The position numbers and the translations under genes are program-made. DNA of 20,205 bases from a virus: IMG/VR virus record IMGVR_UViG_3300037485_000153, positions 1-20,205 of that record. One strand, given 5' to 3'. Positions 6,302-12,297 of this stretch are shown one piece after another (positions within the stretch are counted from its first letter, which is position 1; every line of letters begins with the position of its first letter). The notes under the pieces were generated by a model. The model was not told where the DNA came from. It was given only the letters and a program-made list of their open reading frames with translations, and made no database searches.

Positions 6302-6414
6302 AACGTAAATAATTTAATGATTCCTAATACTAATATTAACACTCCTGCGATTACTAAACTCACTACGATTCCAAGCATTGAAGCTTCGTAGTTTTCTTTT
6401 CTTTTATAGCTCAT
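6298..6414 (-). CDS. 38-residue single-span membrane protein
   Basis: ATG 6414 opens a 38-codon frame beginning MSYKRKENYEAS, followed by a clear transmembrane helix (about 13-36, LGIVVSLVIAGVLILVLGII) and ending KLFTL. The positive-inside rule puts the basic N-terminus in the cytoplasm. It is coupled by ATGA to genes on both sides, which argues strongly that it is expressed. Small early membrane proteins of phages often modify the host envelope or block superinfection; here that is only a possibility. Confidence 0.75.
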   Translation of the reverse strand: MSYKRKENYEASMLGIVVSLVIAGVLILVLGIIKLFTL

Positions 6415-6593
6415 AGTTCGTCTTTTTCTTGTGGTCTTAAATCGTATGCAATACATAACAATCCCTTGAATGTTATATCTGAAATCACGAATGGTGTTGT
6501 ATACCTCATTACAATTGAATCAACAATTGGTAACTTAACATCGTGACTTTTTAAATAATCTTCTAAGTTTTTTCTTGCTTCTTCCTTTGTCAT
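6411..6593 (-). CDS. 60-residue early protein of unknown function
   Basis: A 60-residue protein (MTKEEARKNLEDYLKSHD ... YDLRPQEKDEL) with a helical N-terminus and a probable beta segment (VDSIVMRYTTPFVISDITF). It is joined to the gene before and after by ATGA overlaps. No recognisable motif, signal or membrane segment. Function unknown. Confidence 0.7.
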   Translation of the reverse strand: MTKEEARKNLEDYLKSHDVKLPIVDSIVMRYTTPFVISDITFKGLLCIAYDLRPQEKDEL

Positions 6594-6850
6594 AGCTTTT
6601 CAATTTCGTTTTTAACTTCTTCCCAATAGTTAATGTACCACGTTACCGTTGAAAAATCATCTGATGAAGATTGGTCATTTCTATAGTCTCCAACATCGTG
6701 AAGGTCAAGATTTAACACCTCATCAACTGCAATCAATGCACAATCTTTGGCATAAATAACATTGCTAAAATATCCGCTATCTGTTTCATCGATTCGTATC
6801 GCCCAACAATACCTATCAAATAATTCTTTTGCTTTTTCTTTTGGCGTCAT
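6590..6850 (-). CDS. 86-residue acidic phage protein
   Basis: An 86-residue acidic protein beginning MTPKEKAKELFDRY, with AKDCALIAVDEVLNL (34-48) and ending INYWEEVKNEIEKL. Proteins with the layout MTPKEKAxEL...AKxCALIAVDEIL...YWxEVKxEI are very common in Bacteroidota phages and prophages from memory, always uncharacterised. The ATG at 6850 overlaps the upstream 42-residue gene as ATGA. The prevalence suggests a conserved early function, not deducible from sequence. Confidence 0.75.
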   Translation of the reverse strand: MTPKEKAKELFDRYCWAIRIDETDSGYFSNVIYAKDCALIAVDEVLNLDLHDVGDYRNDQSSSDDFSTVTWYINYWEEVKNEIEKL

Positions 6851-6975
6851 AACGTCTGATTAAATTTAATTTCACATATTCTTCTGTAAAGTTCCTCGTT
6901 GAAACTTCCTCTTATTGTTTCGTGTGATGACTTCGTTCTCCAGAACTTAATCATCCGTTGTAGTTTAAATACCAT
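6847..6975 (-). CDS. 42-residue small basic protein
   Basis: From ATG 6975 a 42-codon frame (MVFKLQRMIKFWRTKSSHET ...) ends at TGA 6849-6847, overlapping the next start as ATGA. This start would overlap the upstream gene by 11 bases; the internal ATG at 6954 (MIKFWRTKSS, 35 residues) is an equally good choice and leaves a 10-base gap. The peptide is basic and helical, with one Cys. Function unknown. Confidence 0.6.
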   Translation of the reverse strand: MVFKLQRMIKFWRTKSSHETIRGSFNEELYRRICEIKFNQTL

Positions 6976-7309
6976 AGTGCGCCCAATGTGTAAAGTCTTC
7001 CGTTTCTAAATCCTGCATCTTCTCAAGTGATTGATTGTAAAACCAAAGCGTGTTATTTCTAAACTCTTTTAATTTTTGATTTAAGAAAGCAGTATAATCT
7101 TCCGTGATTTCAATCGTTCCTGTTTCATCCGTAGTTTCGTGAAAAAACGTACCTGACAAAGGAGTAACCGAAAAGTCTATATAATTACTTGTACATTCGT
7201 CTGACCATTCAAAGTCACATAATACACTATAACAATACTCTCCGTAAACGTATTCTAGCTCCATTGTGTATGGACTATATTTGTAATCTGTTATTTCAAA
7301 GTTGTTCAT
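6965..7309 (-). CDS. 114-residue strongly acidic early protein
   Basis: A 114-residue protein, MNNFEITDYKYSPYTMELEY to its end HWAHYGI. By my count it has about 22 Asp/Glu against 5 Lys/Arg, and it is rich in Tyr, Phe and Trp. The first half looks beta-stranded and the part from about residue 73 (FLNQKLKEFRNN) helical. It lies one base after the upstream membrane protein gene. No family is recognised. The acidity and early position would suit a host-inhibitory or DNA-mimic protein, but this is speculation. Confidence 0.7.
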   Translation of the reverse strand: MNNFEITDYKYSPYTMELEYVYGEYCYSVLCDFEWSDECTSNYIDFSVTPLSGTFFHETTDETGTIEITEDYTAFLNQKLKEFRNNTLWFYNQSLEKMQDLETEDFTHWAHYGI

Positions 7310-7310
7310 C

Positions 7311-7508
7311 TTATTTGTTTTTAGTAATTAGTTGTCCGTATTTCTCTAATACAGGTGATTGAACGTGTTTAGCTTCGATTTGCGGAGCTTTCTCTGTTTT
7401 CATATACGTTGGTTGCGTAGCAATAAAATAACTCATTACAATCCAAAATAATGATAAAGCGAATACAGTACCGATAATGTCCTTTTGATTTTCGTTTAAA
7501 GTTTTCAT
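7311..7508 (-). CDS. 65-residue single-span membrane protein
   Basis: The start is taken at ATG 7508 (MKTLNENQKDIIG) because it overlaps the stop of the first early gene as ATGA; an upstream in-frame start at 7547 lies inside that gene. One membrane helix covers about residues 12-30 (IGTVFALSLFWIVMSYFI), followed by a basic, Pro-containing tail (ATQPTYMKTEKAPQ ... LITKNK). The topology could be either way. Unknown function; second gene of the early operon. Confidence 0.7.
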   Translation of the reverse strand: MKTLNENQKDIIGTVFALSLFWIVMSYFIATQPTYMKTEKAPQIEAKHVQSPVLEKYGQLITKNK

Positions 7509-7669
7509 AGTCCTAAAGTTTTTAATAAGTTGTGAATAGTTGACCAACGTGTAGTCGCTGATTCTGTAATAGGGTCGTGAATTCCTAAGATGTCAATACA
7601 TTGCTGAAGGTCATCGTATAATTTACCTTCTTCTGCTTTAATTAAATCAATCATTTCTTGTTTTTTCAT
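7505..7669 (-). CDS. 54-residue first gene of the early operon
   Basis: ATG 7669 starts a 54-codon frame (MKKQEMIDLIKAEEGKLYDD ... LLKTLGL), stop TGA at 7507-7505 overlapping the next ATG as ATGA. It is all helical and amphipathic, with WSTIHNLLKTLGL at the end resembling a short recognition or dimer helix. It is the first gene behind the early promoter at 7703-7732, with a leader of about 30 bases. Being the first product made after infection it is a candidate host-takeover or regulatory peptide; no function can be read from sequence. Confidence 0.75.
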   Translation of the reverse strand: MKKQEMIDLIKAEEGKLYDDLQQCIDILGIHDPITESATTRWSTIHNLLKTLGL

Positions 7670-7695
7670 AGCGTTTTAATTAGTTTGTGAATTAA

Positions 7696-7704
7696 TTATA
7701 CACA
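7696..7704 (+). promoter_or_regulatory. perfect DnaA box
   Basis: TTATACACA matches the 9-base DnaA box consensus TTATNCACA. It overlaps the downstream edge of the early promoter -7 element, so binding by host DnaA or the phage DnaA-like protein would block or modulate early transcription. A poorer match (TTATACATG) lies at 7843-7851. Confidence 0.55.
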
Positions 7705-7732
7705 AATATAAATACTATTTCTGAACTACAAA
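7703..7732 (-). promoter_or_regulatory. early promoter, Bacteroidota type
   Basis: On the minus strand TTTG (7732-7729), an 18-base spacer and TATATTTG (7710-7703) match the Bacteroidota primary sigma consensus. The predicted start lies about 25-30 bases before the first early ATG at 7669. It should drive the tightly coupled run of small genes down to the DnaA-like gene. Confidence 0.8.
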
Positions 7733-7808
7733 ACTTTTTCAACAATTTTTTTTAATTATTTTACATTTATTTTTAAAATGCTTGATTTTACAGGGGTTTG
7801 CGATGTAT

Positions 7809-7848
7809 GGAAAAACGTGTAATGTAAAGGAAAAACGCTTAATTATAC
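7809..7848. repeat. two 20-base tandem units starting GGAAAAACG
   Basis: GGAAAAACG occurs at 7809-7817 and again at 7829-7837, 20 bases apart (about two helix turns), each followed by a similar TAAT-containing segment. Same-face spacing next to an AT-rich stretch is typical of iterons or paired operators. Confidence 0.55.
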
Positions 7849-7919
7849 ATGATTGCGGATATTTTTCGTATGTATTTCATCCAATAAATCAAAATAGTGG
7901 CAAATGTTTGTAACAAAAC

Positions 7920-8034
7920 AAGGGTAAATATGTGACATTCTTGTAATAGAATAAGGGTAAATGTCAAGTTACTCGTCACAAATACTTGATAAATTGGGAC
8001 AAGAATGTCGCAAATATCTGCTAAATATGCGACA
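7920..8034. repeat. cluster of direct and inverted repeats around GTCRCA
   Basis: AAGGGTAAAT is repeated at 7920 and 7953. GTCACAAATA (7975-7984) and GTCGCAAATA (8007-8016) are 32 bases apart. ATATGTGAC (7928-7936) and ATATGCGAC (8025-8033) carry the same GTCRCA core in the other orientation. An 11-base perfect inverted repeat, GACATTCTTGT (7934-7944) and ACAAGAATGTC (7999-8009), links them, and TGTCGCA / TGCGACA (8006-8012, 8028-8034) forms a hairpin. Probably protein-binding sites. Confidence 0.6.
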
Positions 8035-8087
8035 AAATTTAAGGTTATAGCTTGAATTAATGATATGAAACATAAGGTTATACCCAT

Positions 8088-8118
8088 AAAAAAAGGGAAT
8101 CCATTTCTGAACTCCCTC
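8088..8118 (-). terminator. intrinsic terminator of the late operon
   Basis: On the minus strand GGGAGTTC, loop AGAAAT and GGATTCCC form an 8-bp stem (two G-U pairs, extendable by two pairs), followed by seven T residues. It lies about 40 bases after the phosphoesterase stop and separates late from early transcription. Confidence 0.85.
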
Positions 8119-8155
8119 TCTACTAAAAACAATCTAACTATGAACTGCAAATATA

Positions 8156-9193
8156 TTAAAATAAATGGGAAATTCTGCAGATTTGACCAAATTCTTTATG
8201 ATGCAAAAATCCTTCCAAAGCCTTAGGAACGTGAGCATATCCCGAACGATGATGCCACGAGTCTGTCCCTGAGGGACTTCTAAGAGATTCAACAGTTACT
8301 CCAATGTAATCCTTTGATGTCTTGTGATGAACGTGATGAGTATAAACATACCTGTGCTTAGACAAGCTCCATTCGTGTGGAAACTCGGTAGCCATCAATA
8401 AAGGTAGGTCAGCTTGTTTAGCTCCGTCTCCGTGTGTAGTTCCGATTAGATTCTTTCCATATAGAAATCCCTTGCGATGAGCAATAGAGCAATCAAAAGT
8501 AATATTATCACAATTTCTAAACCACGTCTGTATGCAATCTGCAAGGAAGAAGCCGTGTGTATAGTCGTGATTAGATGGATTAAAGGTAAAATGCACATCA
8601 GCAATAGATAGCAAAGTTTCCAAGATGTCAACATATAAACGTTTTGCGATTAGAAAATTAGAGTACCACATTCCGTCTGTGTCTTGTGGCGTTCCTGCAG
8701 TAGTGGTTCGTCTTGGAGTATCAATATGAAGTATGTCGTTTCCTCCAATAAATAGAATCTTGTCAATGTTGAAGCCAGTGCATTTGTCAAGTATTCCTTG
8801 CACTCCTTCTTTAACTCGTTTAACTGCGATTTGATTGTTGTATTCTTCACCTGTTTCAAACGCATCGCATAGTTTACCTATGTGGATGTCAGCAGGGTCT
8901 ACCACTAGTAAGTGACCATCCGTTGATGGATTCCTAAAGATTGTAGGATATTCAGGTTTAAAATCTTTTATGTCCTGCAGGATTAACTCCTGTAATTCTT
9001 TGTAATTTACTTCCTCAGCTTCTTTAAAGTTCGGATTTTTAAAAAATAGAGAAGCGTTTTTAGACTTTAACCATCCGTGTTTTACATCTGCATCGTCTAA
9101 ACCCATTCCATTGGATTCGATTTTTATTGCCCTATAAGATTCTAAAATTTCAATCTCGTCTTCTTGTAATCTGAATCTCGTTTGTTTACTCAT
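8156..9193 (-). CDS. calcineurin-like metallophosphoesterase
   Basis: A 345-residue protein with the complete metallophosphoesterase motif order: DIH (102-104), GGND (150-153), SNHD (207-210, standing for GNHD), THGD (253-256) and YTHHVHH (284-290, standing for GHxH). These residues bind the two metals that cleave phosphodiester bonds. The N-terminal 80 residues (FRLQEDEIEILESYRAIK...) are helical and may bind DNA. Phage proteins of this layout are often found in Bacteroidota phages and could be a DNA phosphodiesterase or nuclease of SbcD/Mre11 type, but the substrate is not visible. It is coupled to the spanin gene by ATGA and is the last late gene before the terminator. Confidence 0.85.
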   Translation of the reverse strand: MSKQTRFRLQEDEIEILESYRAIKIESNGMGLDDADVKHGWLKSKNASLFFKNPNFKEAEEVNYKELQELILQDIKDFKPEYPTIFRNPSTDGHLLVVDPADIHIGKLCDAFETGEEYNNQIAVKRVKEGVQGILDKCTGFNIDKILFIGGNDILHIDTPRRTTTAGTPQDTDGMWYSNFLIAKRLYVDILETLLSIADVHFTFNPSNHDYTHGFFLADCIQTWFRNCDNITFDCSIAHRKGFLYGKNLIGTTHGDGAKQADLPLLMATEFPHEWSLSKHRYVYTHHVHHKTSKDYIGVTVESLRSPSGTDSWHHRSGYAHVPKALEGFLHHKEFGQICRISHLF

Positions 9194-9669
9194 CTGAATA
9201 GTTTAGTAAGAAGTTGCAACCTACTTCTAAAGGTTTCACTAAAGGATAACCTAACTAGGAATCCTACAATAAATGCAATGATTACAAATAGCCAATTAAC
9301 TTTTGTTTTAGTTATGTACTTGTTTTGATATTTTACCTTTTGAACTTCCGCTTTAATGTATTTTGTCTTGTACTTGTATTCAATACGTGTCAGGAATCGT
9401 GTTTTAGGCACGAAAGAAGCCTTGTAACGAACTATCGTATCTTTCTGAACGATTACCTTCTCCCAATAAATTGAGTCTCTTAGAACGTAAGGAATTGAAT
9501 CTATTGTCGAAACTTGTATTGTGTCGCTAGTTTCGTCACATCTGTAACCTTTTTTGATTGCACGTAGAACGTGATAATTAGCAGAACACGAAAATAAAGT
9601 AACGCAAATTGCGATACCAAATATTACGGTGTAAATGTTTTTTGATAATCGTTTAATCGATTGAGCCAT
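9190..9669 (-). CDS. candidate unimolecular spanin (lipoprotein plus C-terminal TM)
   Basis: A 159-residue protein with a basic N-terminus, a hydrophobic signal helix and a lipobox-like LFSC with C28 as the lipid attachment site; no acidic export signal follows, so it should stay on the periplasmic side of the outer membrane. The middle (30-122) is periplasmic and rich in Lys, Tyr and Thr, with beta-like or coiled repeats (YKYKTKYIKAEVQKVKYQNK). A C-terminal membrane helix covers about 125-142 (NWLFVIIAFIVGFLVRL) and a basic tail. Lipid anchor in the outer and helix in the inner membrane is the architecture of u-spanins such as T1 gp11, which fuse the membranes at lysis. It overlaps the endolysin gene by 46 bases. 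Confidence 0.7.
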   Translation of the reverse strand: MAQSIKRLSKNIYTVIFGIAICVTLFSCSANYHVLRAIKKGYRCDETSDTIQVSTIDSIPYVLRDSIYWEKVIVQKDTIVRYKASFVPKTRFLTRIEYKYKTKYIKAEVQKVKYQNKYITKTKVNWLFVIIAFIVGFLVRLSFSETFRSRLQLLTKLFR

Positions 9670-10187
9670 CCGTTCAAAAATTTAGCGTTTTTACCTGTTG
9701 AGATTGCGTAAAAGAATCGTTTTCTTTCGTTGATTAATTCATCAAATAGCTTACGTGGTTCGATTGAATTTGCAAGTAATATTGTTTTTGTTCCTATGAT
9801 TCCGTCTATTGTGCAAAGTAAACCACAGTGATTGATTGCTACCTGTAAAGATTTGGACGCTTGTTTAACACCAGAACCCCAAGCCATACCTGTAACAAAT
9901 ACTGCAATGTTTTGAGAGTTGTAAGCATCACCTCGAACTTTATCCCAATATCCTTTTTTAAAGACTTTAAACCAATCTTCCGTGTTCATCGCATAGAATC
10001 TATGGTCGTTTTCTACTCCATAAAATCCTGCCCAAGTTGCGTAAGTTATTCCTGCGTTCGTGTGATATCCCGTTTTTCCTTTGTAAGCAGTAGGACACGG
10101 ATAACTAGAAGCTGAGTCTGATTTATCTCTACTTAAACCACCTTCCCATTTCTTAGTGAACTTAACGTACTTTTCTATTATTGTCAT
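9624..10187 (-). CDS. GH108-family endolysin
   Basis: A 187-residue protein. The catalytic EGG motif lies at E15 (KKWEGGLSRDK), followed by GYHTNAGITYATW (40-52), matching the GH108 N-acetylmuramidase family, and a peptidoglycan-binding-type C-terminal half with TIDGIIGTKT (126-135). It hydrolyses the glycan strands of peptidoglycan. There is no signal peptide or membrane helix, so release to the periplasm depends on the holin encoded 31 bases upstream. The insertion between EGG and the GIT block (SDSASSYPCPTAYKGK) is typical of the Bacteroidota versions I remember. Confidence 0.88.
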   Translation of the reverse strand: MTIIEKYVKFTKKWEGGLSRDKSDSASSYPCPTAYKGKTGYHTNAGITYATWAGFYGVENDHRFYAMNTEDWFKVFKKGYWDKVRGDAYNSQNIAVFVTGMAWGSGVKQASKSLQVAINHCGLLCTIDGIIGTKTILLANSIEPRKLFDELINERKRFFYAISTGKNAKFLNGWLNRLNDYQKTFTP

Positions 10188-10218
10188 AAATTGTTTGATT
10201 TTAGAACAATCGAATGTT

Positions 10219-10644
10219 TTATTTTAAATCGTCTAAGGTTTCTTTTCCTCTTTTGGCAAACTTAACAAACTTATCCCATACGTTAACTCCAGTAACACTA
10301 AAGTAACTTTCGTTAATACTTTTAACTTCCGTGTAAACGCAGAACGTAGTAAACGCTTTTGTCATCAATAAATCAATCGCTATAAAGTGTCCTAAGATAT
10401 CCGCTACAACGTATTTTTCTAGTAAGAAGATAAACACAATAGCACCACTATACAAAAGGCTCTTAGAAATCGTGTGTGATAGTCTACGTGAACGAATAGA
10501 CTTCCATCCGCTTTTTTTAACTGAACGCCAAATGCCAAAACATGTATCTAAAATTATTGCTATAACTGCGATTAATACTAAAGGCTTTACAGGTGTTAAA
10601 ATCGTAAGCACTGAAAAAACGAGGAGAGAGATATTAGTTTTCAT
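10219..10644 (-). CDS. phage holin (Cph1/holin_4-like)
   Basis: A 141-residue membrane protein. A long hydrophobic N-terminus (5-38, with VLIAVIAIILDTCFGIW) is followed by a basic loop (RSVKKSGWKSIRSRRLSH, 40-57) and two further helices (about 60-78 and 84-105). The D-x-x-F-G-I-W after helix 1 and the basic, Ser-containing loop are typical of the phage holin_4/Cph1 family. It should form the inner-membrane lesion that times lysis and releases the endolysin encoded just downstream. Its start overlaps the previous gene as ATGA. Confidence 0.8.
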   Translation of the reverse strand: MKTNISLLVFSVLTILTPVKPLVLIAVIAIILDTCFGIWRSVKKSGWKSIRSRRLSHTISKSLLYSGAIVFIFLLEKYVVADILGHFIAIDLLMTKAFTTFCVYTEVKSINESYFSVTGVNVWDKFVKFAKRGKETLDDLK

Positions 10645-10898
10645 ACTCCTGCAAATTGATGTTTAGGATTGTTAGGAAAAACTAAGTTAGTTCCGAAGTC
10701 GTAATCTTTGTCACTCATAACGTCGTAATGGTAACCTTCTGCGTTCGTGTTTTCATCCAATGCAATAACTCCGATTTCAACTACTGCGTGAACTCCTTTG
10801 CCGTAGCTTAATCCTTCCTTCGTGTTTATGTAGATTCCTTTAGCAAGTAAATCTGCTAATGCAGTATCTTTGTCTAAATATGTTAGCTTGTAAATCAT
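10641..10898 (-). CDS. conserved small protein between fibre and holin
   Basis: An 85-residue protein, MIYKLTYLDKDTALADLLAK to FPNNPKHQFAGV. Probably an alpha-beta fold; the C-terminal YDVMSDKDYDFGTNLVFPN and NPKHxFAGV are distinctive and I remember them from other flavobacterial phage proteins found between fibre and holin genes. It has ATGA overlaps on both sides. It may be a fibre chaperone or a virion component, but there is no direct evidence. Confidence 0.7.
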   Translation of the reverse strand: MIYKLTYLDKDTALADLLAKGIYINTKEGLSYGKGVHAVVEIGVIALDENTNAEGYHYDVMSDKDYDFGTNLVFPNNPKHQFAGV

Positions 10899-12052
10899 AG
10901 CGTTGTAAGTTGTGTGAGTTGTGTGTCAGTTAATGGAGTTGCCCATAGTGCCATTTGGTTGATGTTCTTAGGAACGTCGGTAGAAAAAGCCACGAGCCAC
11001 TCTAAAGTGGTTGCAGTAAATGCCGTTGCGCTTACTTGCTTCACTCCGTTTACAAAAACGTCAGCAGTAGTCCCGTTCCATTTAATAGCAATTTTAGCGG
11101 TATCGGTTGAGGTTGTGAATAGAGTTGTGTTTGAGCCGCTCACCCTTTTCATTATGCTATTTCTTGAAGTTGGAAATTCTTGTCGAATGTATAAGGCATT
11201 AACGTCCAAAGCCGAAGAACTACCAACCCCAAAACCTGCGTTTGAAGCATCTCTTGTTCTTGAAATGTTATTCCTCAACTCCACAAACCAAGTACCACCA
11301 CTAGCTGAAACCAAACCATTTGTAAAAATATTTCCCCTTGTGATTGAATCAGCATTACGAGTAACACTTGCAGTTGTTGTAGGAATGTATGACGTTGCGT
11401 ATGCTCCCGCTTCTAGTTGTGCGCCCCAAGCATCAAAGTTTCCCGAAGCGTTACCAAAAACAATACCTAGTGCTGTTGTAATAGCTCCCGTTGTTCTTGT
11501 TATTTCAAAACGTTGCCAAGATGTTGTTAGATTGCATAATAATGTTGTTTCAATGCCCGTTGATTGGTCTCTTAAACGTAGTGTAATATTTCCGCTTCCT
11601 TTTAAATAAACACTAAAAGTGTATGCTGTTGAAGACGACAAAGAAGTTATTTGCCTATTTAAAGTATTTATACCACCCCACCCCGTTGTACCCGTTGCGC
11701 CTATAATTGTATCAGCGGTCAAAGTTCCACTTGGAGCATTTGATGTATTTACATTAACACTAACACCCGCATTTTTTACCCAGTTTGCATCATTAAATTC
11801 AGTTGAAAACGTAGCTAAATTCGTTCTTTGTGGCTCTAGAAGTAAGTTAGGACAGCTACCTAGTGAATAGTCACGTCTTACCATTCCCGTACCTGTAACT
11901 TCAACAAGTCCTGCTGAGTTAACTCGTGTTGCAGTAGTGGCTCTAGTTACCGTGAAATCACCGTTTCCGTTCGATGGAATCACGGAGTATAGTTTGCCTG
12001 TTTTGTTAGCATTTGGTGTTACTACTAATGTAGCATCTGTAAGTAAACTCAT
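10895..12052 (-). CDS. tail or head fibre with carbohydrate-binding and LamG-like domains
   Basis: A 385-residue protein from ATG 12052 (MSLLTDATLVVTPNANKTG); this start overlaps the preceding stop as ATGA, whereas the further upstream start at 12091 lies inside that gene. The N-terminal part ends with TRVNSAGLVEV and LLLEPQRTNL. Residues about 80-235 form a beta-sandwich of phage spike-fibre / CBM4_9 type ending WGAQLEAGAYATSYIPT, and residues 250-385 a concanavalin/LamG-like domain (TWFVELR, IAIKWNGTTADVFVNGVK). Such domains bind glycans, so it is likely the receptor-binding fibre. Base composition is slightly richer in Thr/Ala codons than neighbours, as in other fibres. Confidence 0.8.
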   Translation of the reverse strand: MSLLTDATLVVTPNANKTGKLYSVIPSNGNGDFTVTRATTATRVNSAGLVEVTGTGMVRRDYSLGSCPNLLLEPQRTNLATFSTEFNDANWVKNAGVSVNVNTSNAPSGTLTADTIIGATGTTGWGGINTLNRQITSLSSSTAYTFSVYLKGSGNITLRLRDQSTGIETTLLCNLTTSWQRFEITRTTGAITTALGIVFGNASGNFDAWGAQLEAGAYATSYIPTTTASVTRNADSITRGNIFTNGLVSASGGTWFVELRNNISRTRDASNAGFGVGSSSALDVNALYIRQEFPTSRNSIMKRVSGSNTTLFTTSTDTAKIAIKWNGTTADVFVNGVKQVSATAFTATTLEWLVAFSTDVPKNINQMALWATPLTDTQLTQLTTL

Positions 12053-12297
12053 GAGATAGCGTCTAAAATTTCTAATGTTGTTAATAAGCAAGAATTTGCT
12101 TCGTATGTTCCTCCGTCTGTGGTAACACGAGCTGAGAAGTTAGAAACAAGTCCTCCTTCATTTCCTACAATGTCAGTTTCTCCACTCCAACTTACGTAGT
12201 GAGAAGCACCCCATCCAACAGAGTTGTTAAAAGCACCTTGTCCCCATCCAACATTATTGTTGTTTGCGCCCTGTCCCCATTCACTACTATTTGCCAT
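12049..12297 (-). CDS. GWGQGA-repeat structural protein
   Basis: An 82-residue protein whose first third is a three-fold repeat of about 11 residues: EWGQGANNNN, GWGQGAFNNS, GWGASHYVSW. The rest (SGETDIVGNEGGLVSNF...) is beta-like. Proteins with GWGQGAxNNxxGWG repeats sit next to fibres in many flavobacterial phages I remember and are probably virion adhesion or fibre-associated parts. It is coupled by ATGA to the fibre gene downstream and overlaps the 32-residue gene upstream by 11 bases. Asn/Gly-rich repeats may build a beta-solenoid or fibre tip. Confidence 0.7.
   Translation of the reverse strand: MANSSEWGQGANNNNVGWGQGAFNNSVGWGASHYVSWSGETDIVGNEGGLVSNFSARVTTDGGTYEANSCLLTTLEILDAIS

Larger units (their letters stand above)
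7670..8155. other. non-coding control region, candidate replication origin
   Basis: This 486-base stretch between the late and early gene blocks holds no credible gene. Going from early to late it has the early promoter with an overlapping DnaA box, an AT-rich run (about 7735-7797) that could melt easily, a 20-base tandem repeat (7809-7848) starting GGAAAAACG, a cluster of direct and inverted repeats (7920-8034), two copies of AAGGTTATA (8041, 8074), the late terminator (8088-8118) and a -7-like box (8148-8155). The mix of AT-rich DNA, iteron-like repeats and a DnaA box suggests an origin, but no experiment or comparison supports this yet. Confidence 0.5.

Noticed and set aside
7839-8150. 103-codon minus-strand frame rich in hydrophobic residues in the non-coding block
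   Set aside because: It starts inside the late terminator hairpin region, runs through the repeat cluster, and has no coupling to neighbours; its hydrophobicity follows from AT-rich DNA read in this frame.
8446-8865. Two minus-strand frames of 62 and 71 codons within the phosphoesterase gene
   Set aside because: They lie in other frames of a gene whose metal-binding motifs are intact, with no own start signals.
10914-11609. 231-codon plus-strand frame opposite the fibre gene
   Set aside because: It is antisense to a protein with clear lectin-like domains and has no recognisable motifs; long antisense frames arise from the Thr/Ala-rich codon use of the fibre.
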